This document shows positions 33,964 to 36,432 of a DNA stretch of 36,432 nt, in pieces. Each line of letters begins with the position of its first letter. Positions within the stretch are counted from its first letter, which is position 1. The notes below the pieces were generated by a model, which saw nothing but the letters and a program-made list of their open reading frames with translations, ran no database searches and was not told the DNA's origin. A program made the position numbers and the translations under genes. Source of the stretch: Microvirga aerophila (GTDB taxonomy: Bacteria; Pseudomonadota; Alphaproteobacteria; Rhizobiales; Beijerinckiaceae); the NCBI RefSeq assembly GCF_003332305.1, contig NZ_QOIO01000057.1, positions 1 to 36,432 of the forward strand, in the 5' to 3' direction.

Positions 33964-33993
33964 CGGCCCGCCTTCCTCTTGCGGAGCGGGCCG
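33964..33993. repeat. Inverted repeat after the ferredoxin reductase gene
   Basis: CGGCCCGC (33964-33971) and GCGGGCCG (33986-33993) form an 8-bp all-GC stem with a 14-nt loop, 15 bp after the reductase stop. Only GTTCCTG follows, so it is not a typical intrinsic terminator. It probably separates the redox pair from the amidohydrolase unit. Confidence 0.4.
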
Positions 33994-34014
33994 GTTCCTG
34001 AAAATGTTCGTCCC

Positions 34015-35268
34015 ATGACGAACCCATCAGACCTCTCCCTCGGCCGCCGCGCCATGGCGCTGCTCGACACCCTCGCACAGCATAGCGACGAGCCGGGACG
34101 CCTCACCCGGCTCTATCTCTCGCGCGCCCATCGGGACGCCGCGCAGACGACCCTGCGCCTCATGCAGGAGGCCGGCCTCGACAGCCACATCGACCCCATC
34201 GGCACCGTCGTCGGCCGTCTGGAGGGCTCCGACCCGGATGCGCCTGCGCTCATCATCGGCTCGCATATCGACACCGTGGTGGATGGCGGCCGGTTCGACG
34301 GAACGCTGGGTGTCGTGCTCGGCATCGTCACCGTCGAGGCTTTGCGCCAGCAGGGCGTCACACCGGCCTGCCCTATCGAGATCGTGGCCTTCGGCGACGA
34401 GGAGAACGTTCGCTTTCCGACCAACCTGTCGTCCTCCCACGCGCTGTCGGGCCGCTATAACCCAGCCTGGCTCGATGGAACCGATCAGGACGGCGTATCA
34501 TTGCGCGATGCGCTTGCGCAGTTCGGCGGCGACGAGAACGGTATCGGGTCGATTGCGCGCAACCCGGCCCGCTACCAGGGCTATCTCGAGGTTCATATCG
34601 AGCAGGGACCGTTGCTGGAGGCCAAGGATCTTCCGGTGGGAATCGTCTCGGCCATCAACGGCATCACCCGCGCTCGCGCGTCGGTGACCGGCGAGGCGGG
34701 GCATGCGGGCACCGTGCCGATGGCGATGCGGCGCGATGCCCTGGCGGCCGTCGCCGAGATGATCGGCATCGTCGAGCGCGCCGGCGCCAAGCGCAACGAC
34801 ACGGTGGCGACCGTGGGCGTCGCACAGGTGCAGCCCGGCGCCATCAACGTCATTCCAGCGCGGGTCGATTTCACCCTCGACGCCCGGGCTCCGGACGACG
34901 CGGTCCGTCACGCCATGGTGCAGGACATCGTGTCCGAATGCGAAGCGGCCGCGCACAGGCGAGGCGTCGCCTTCACCATCGAGCCGTTCATGGATTCGCC
35001 CGCCACGCCGATGGATAAAAATCTGATCACGCAGCTGGAGGACGCGGTTCGGCAAGCCGGCATCGCGCCGCTTCACCTTGCGTCCGGCGCAGGTCACGAT
35101 GCGGTGGCCATGGCCGGCCTCTGCCCGTCGACGATGCTCTTCGTGCGCTGCAAGGAAGGCATCAGCCATAATCCGGCCGAGTCGATCACGGTCGAGGATG
35201 CGGACGTGGCGGCGCGCGTGCTCGTCGAAACCGTGAGGAAACTCACCTCCGCGGAGTTGCGCTCATGA
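34015..35268 (+). CDS. M20-family amidohydrolase (allantoate / N-carbamoyl-L-amino acid hydrolase type)
   Basis: This is a 417-aa zinc hydrolase. Metal-binding residues by family comparison are H84 (GSHIDTV), D95 (GGRFDGTLGV), E130 with its neighbour E129 (FGDEENVRF), H194 (LEVHIEQGPLLE) and a late His in EGISHNPAES. The dimerisation domain contains TGEAGHAGTVPMAMRRDAL. It would split ureido groups in purine, pyrimidine or hydantoin breakdown and release ammonia. The ATG at 34015 is used rather than 33979 because the family starts close to SLGRRAMALLDTLA. It overlaps the GNAT gene by four bases. The exact substrate (allantoate, carbamoyl amino acid, ureidopropionate) is undetermined. Confidence 0.9.
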   Translation: MTNPSDLSLGRRAMALLDTLAQHSDEPGRLTRLYLSRAHRDAAQTTLRLMQEAGLDSHIDPIGTVVGRLEGSDPDAPALIIGSHIDTVVDGGRFDGTLGVVLGIVTVEALRQQGVTPACPIEIVAFGDEENVRFPTNLSSSHALSGRYNPAWLDGTDQDGVSLRDALAQFGGDENGIGSIARNPARYQGYLEVHIEQGPLLEAKDLPVGIVSAINGITRARASVTGEAGHAGTVPMAMRRDALAAVAEMIGIVERAGAKRNDTVATVGVAQVQPGAINVIPARVDFTLDARAPDDAVRHAMVQDIVSECEAAAHRRGVAFTIEPFMDSPATPMDKNLITQLEDAVRQAGIAPLHLASGAGHDAVAMAGLCPSTMLFVRCKEGISHNPAESITVEDADVAARVLVETVRKLTSAELRS

Positions 35269-35714
35269 CGCTGTCTCCCATCATCGAACTCGTCGAAGAG
35301 CCGGGTCCCGCGCTCACTCAGACGATCCTCGAAGGCGTCCGCTCATACAACCGGTCCCTATTTCCGAACCATCCGGACGGAAAGGATCTCGCCATCGGCA
35401 TCCGAGACCCTGACAGCCAAGCGTTCGTGGGCGGCCTGTTGGGACGCATGGCTGGCGGATGGCTGGCGATCGAGCTTCTCTTCGTGCCGGAGGCGCTGCG
35501 CGGAAATGGGCTTGCCACAAGGCTGATCGCCATAGCCGAGAATGAAGCCTGCGAGCGGGGCTGTCATGCGGCGTGGATCGATACGCTCAACCCAAAGGCG
35601 CGACAGCTTTATGAACGCCTCGGTTATGTCATCTTCGGAGAGCTCGAAAACTATCCGGTCGGATCCAGCCGCTTCTTTCTCCAGAAGGCGCTCGGCCCCG
35701 TTCCGGCCATCTAA
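35265..35714 (+). CDS. GNAT-family N-acetyltransferase
   Basis: This is a 149-aa acetyltransferase. The acetyl-CoA-binding motif A is seen as IELLFVPEALRGNGLATRLI (the R-x-x-G-x-G/A pattern), followed by ARQLYERLGYVIFGEL, a typical motif B. The substrate is not known. Its start overlaps the stop of the M20 hydrolase (ATGA), so the two are produced together, which hints that it acts on an amine or amino acid released by the hydrolase. That link is inference. Confidence 0.88.
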   Translation: MTLSPIIELVEEPGPALTQTILEGVRSYNRSLFPNHPDGKDLAIGIRDPDSQAFVGGLLGRMAGGWLAIELLFVPEALRGNGLATRLIAIAENEACERGCHAAWIDTLNPKARQLYERLGYVIFGELENYPVGSSRFFLQKALGPVPAI

Positions 35715-35717
35715 TTC

Positions 35718-36239
35718 TCAACCGCGCCACTCCTCCGCGAGGATCGCCCAGCGTTCGTGATCGCGCCAATCTCCCGCGATCTTAAGATAACGCGGGGAAA
35801 AGCCCTCTTGCCGGAACCCGAGGCGCTTCGCCAGTGCGCGGGAGGGCGCGTTCCCGGGTTGGATGTTGGCCTCGAGGCGATGAAGTCCGAGGTCGTGAAA
35901 GGCATAGGACACGCCGAGCCTGACGGCCTCCGTCATCAGGCCGCGCCCGCTCATGCCGGCAATGCCGTAATAGCCCAGATAGGCGTTCTGGAAGAAGCCG
36001 CCCACGATCTCGCTGAGATTGACCACGCCCGCGATCCGGCCGCCTGCTCTCTCGCGCGCAATGAGACCCAAGTATCTCCCGTCCTGGCAGCGGTTGAAAT
36101 AAGCATGGAAGCTGACTTCGTCGCGGCACGGCGAGACCCAAGGCTCGTGCAGCGAGATGCTGGCAAGATTAGCCGTGATCAATTCGGCGCCATCTTCAAG
36201 GCGAACCGGCCGAATGACAACGGAGGACGAGGAGGTCAT
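35718..36239 (-). CDS. RimJ/RimL-like GNAT acetyltransferase
   Basis: This is a 173-aa acetyltransferase of the RimJ/RimL group. Markers: VVIRPVRLEDGAELITANLA at the start, GIAGMSGRGLMTEAVRLGVS as acetyl-CoA motif A, LGLHRLEANIQPGNAPSRAL and AKRLGFRQEGFSPRYLKIAG, then WRDHERWAIL at the end. Such enzymes acetylate N-termini of proteins or small amines. Its stop lies three bases from that of the other GNAT gene (convergent). Its 5' side is 78 bp from the right IS copy, so its native promoter may have been altered by the insertion. Confidence 0.9.
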   Translation of the reverse strand: MTSSSSVVIRPVRLEDGAELITANLASISLHEPWVSPCRDEVSFHAYFNRCQDGRYLGLIARERAGGRIAGVVNLSEIVGGFFQNAYLGYYGIAGMSGRGLMTEAVRLGVSYAFHDLGLHRLEANIQPGNAPSRALAKRLGFRQEGFSPRYLKIAGDWRDHERWAILAEEWRG

Positions 36240-36320
36240 GATTTTGTTCTCGCTCCCAGGAACCTTGGCCTTGCCCTATAGTTACCCCTTGTCTGCCCAA
36301 CGATGAAGGATCGAATCATA

Positions 36321-36432
36321 CTAAGTCCCTGAAGGGCTGACTCGTTCGTGATTTTCTGCGTCGGGGTGGGTGTGATTCAACTTGGCGAGCCATGGAGGTT
36401 CGCCATGCCGATCCCACTCCGTTCTGACTTCG
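36321..36432 (+). mobile_element. IS630-like insertion sequence, right copy, partial (5' end only)
   Basis: The element begins CTAAGTCCCTGAAGGG after a TA (36319-36320) and reads to the right edge. It is identical to the left copy. The 84-bp leader precedes a transposase start. It lies 81 bp upstream of the RimJ/RimL-like gene and points away from it. Confidence 0.7.
36405..36432 (+). CDS. IS630-like transposase, N-terminal fragment running off the right edge
   Basis: The ATG at 36405 follows GGAGG (36394-36398) by six bases and encodes MPIPLRSDF before the window ends. It is the same as the left fragment. No catalytic motif is present, so the family call rests on recall of this N-terminus and the TA insertion site. 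Confidence 0.5.

Larger units (their letters stand above)
36318..36432. repeat. Right arm of the perfect 115-bp terminal inverted repeat
   Basis: This is the exact reverse complement of bases 1-115. It includes A-TA (36318-36320) and 112 bp of the IS leader. The last base in the window is the same IS base as the first one, so both ends stop at the same point inside the element, which is what an assembly graph break at a repeat produces. Confidence 0.95.

Noticed and set aside
1..36432. Composite transposon carrying the whole 36 kb
   Set aside because: Only the ends of two IS copies are visible, the cargo is ordinary-looking chromosomal genes, and both edges stop at the same IS base, which favours an assembly break.

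Overview
This is a high-GC, densely coded bacterial segment of alphaproteobacterial character. It probably comes from the Hyphomicrobiales, near Methylobacteriaceae/Microvirga. That placement is inferred from protein style, the ferredoxin plus TrxR-like ferredoxin reductase pair and the IS630-type ends, not from a marker gene. No rRNA, tRNA or CRISPR array was seen, and no gene-free gap exceeds 300 bp. Both ends hold the same 115 bp in opposite orientation. Each is the start of one IS630-like insertion sequence whose transposase reads outward, so the window is the unique stretch between two inverted IS copies, or a contig broken at them.

Layout. (1) 113-1917: a TPR protein gene that lost its 5' end to the left IS and also carries a frameshift near 704. 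(2) 2024-13231: an eight-gene, translationally coupled chemosensory operon: cheW, cheR-TPR, cheW, MCP, hybrid cheA-REC, cheB, REC-REC-histidine kinase, REC-PAS-histidine kinase-REC. It has the parts list of the Pseudomonas Wsp system but no GGDEF output, no stand-alone CheY and no flagellar gene. The output seems to go into two soluble hybrid kinases, as in the Che3/CheS3 system of Rhodospirillum centenum. (3) 13459-19046: a complete dipeptide/oligopeptide ABC importer, dppABCDF, with an intrinsic terminator between dppA and dppB. (4) 19059-21092 (minus): an AI-2E-family membrane protein with an unusual soluble C-terminal domain, divergent from an exported dienelactone-hydrolase-like enzyme (21265-22056). 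(5) 22193-24268: an M3 peptidyl-dipeptidase, which may act on peptides brought in by Dpp. (6) 24273-27683 (minus): amidase, SMP-30 lactonase, aldose 1-epimerase and a 57-aa unknown protein. (7) 27844-32395: a branched-chain amino acid/amide-type ABC importer with a fused LivH-LivM permease, divergent from the amidase. A strong palindrome lies in the shared promoter region. (8) 32520-33948: a [2Fe-2S] ferredoxin and its likely NADPH reductase. (9) 34015-36239: an M20 amidohydrolase (allantoate/N-carbamoyl amino acid type) coupled to a GNAT acetyltransferase, with a second, RimJ/RimL-like GNAT convergent to it.

Taken together the window is mainly nitrogen and peptide scavenging (Dpp, Dcp, amidase, Liv-type importer, M20 amidohydrolase), a small sugar-lactone module and one signalling island. 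The signalling island is the most unusual part: a chemoreceptor array that appears to drive a phosphorelay of histidine kinases, one of them with a receiver that has lost its phosphoacceptor, and with the final effector absent from the window.
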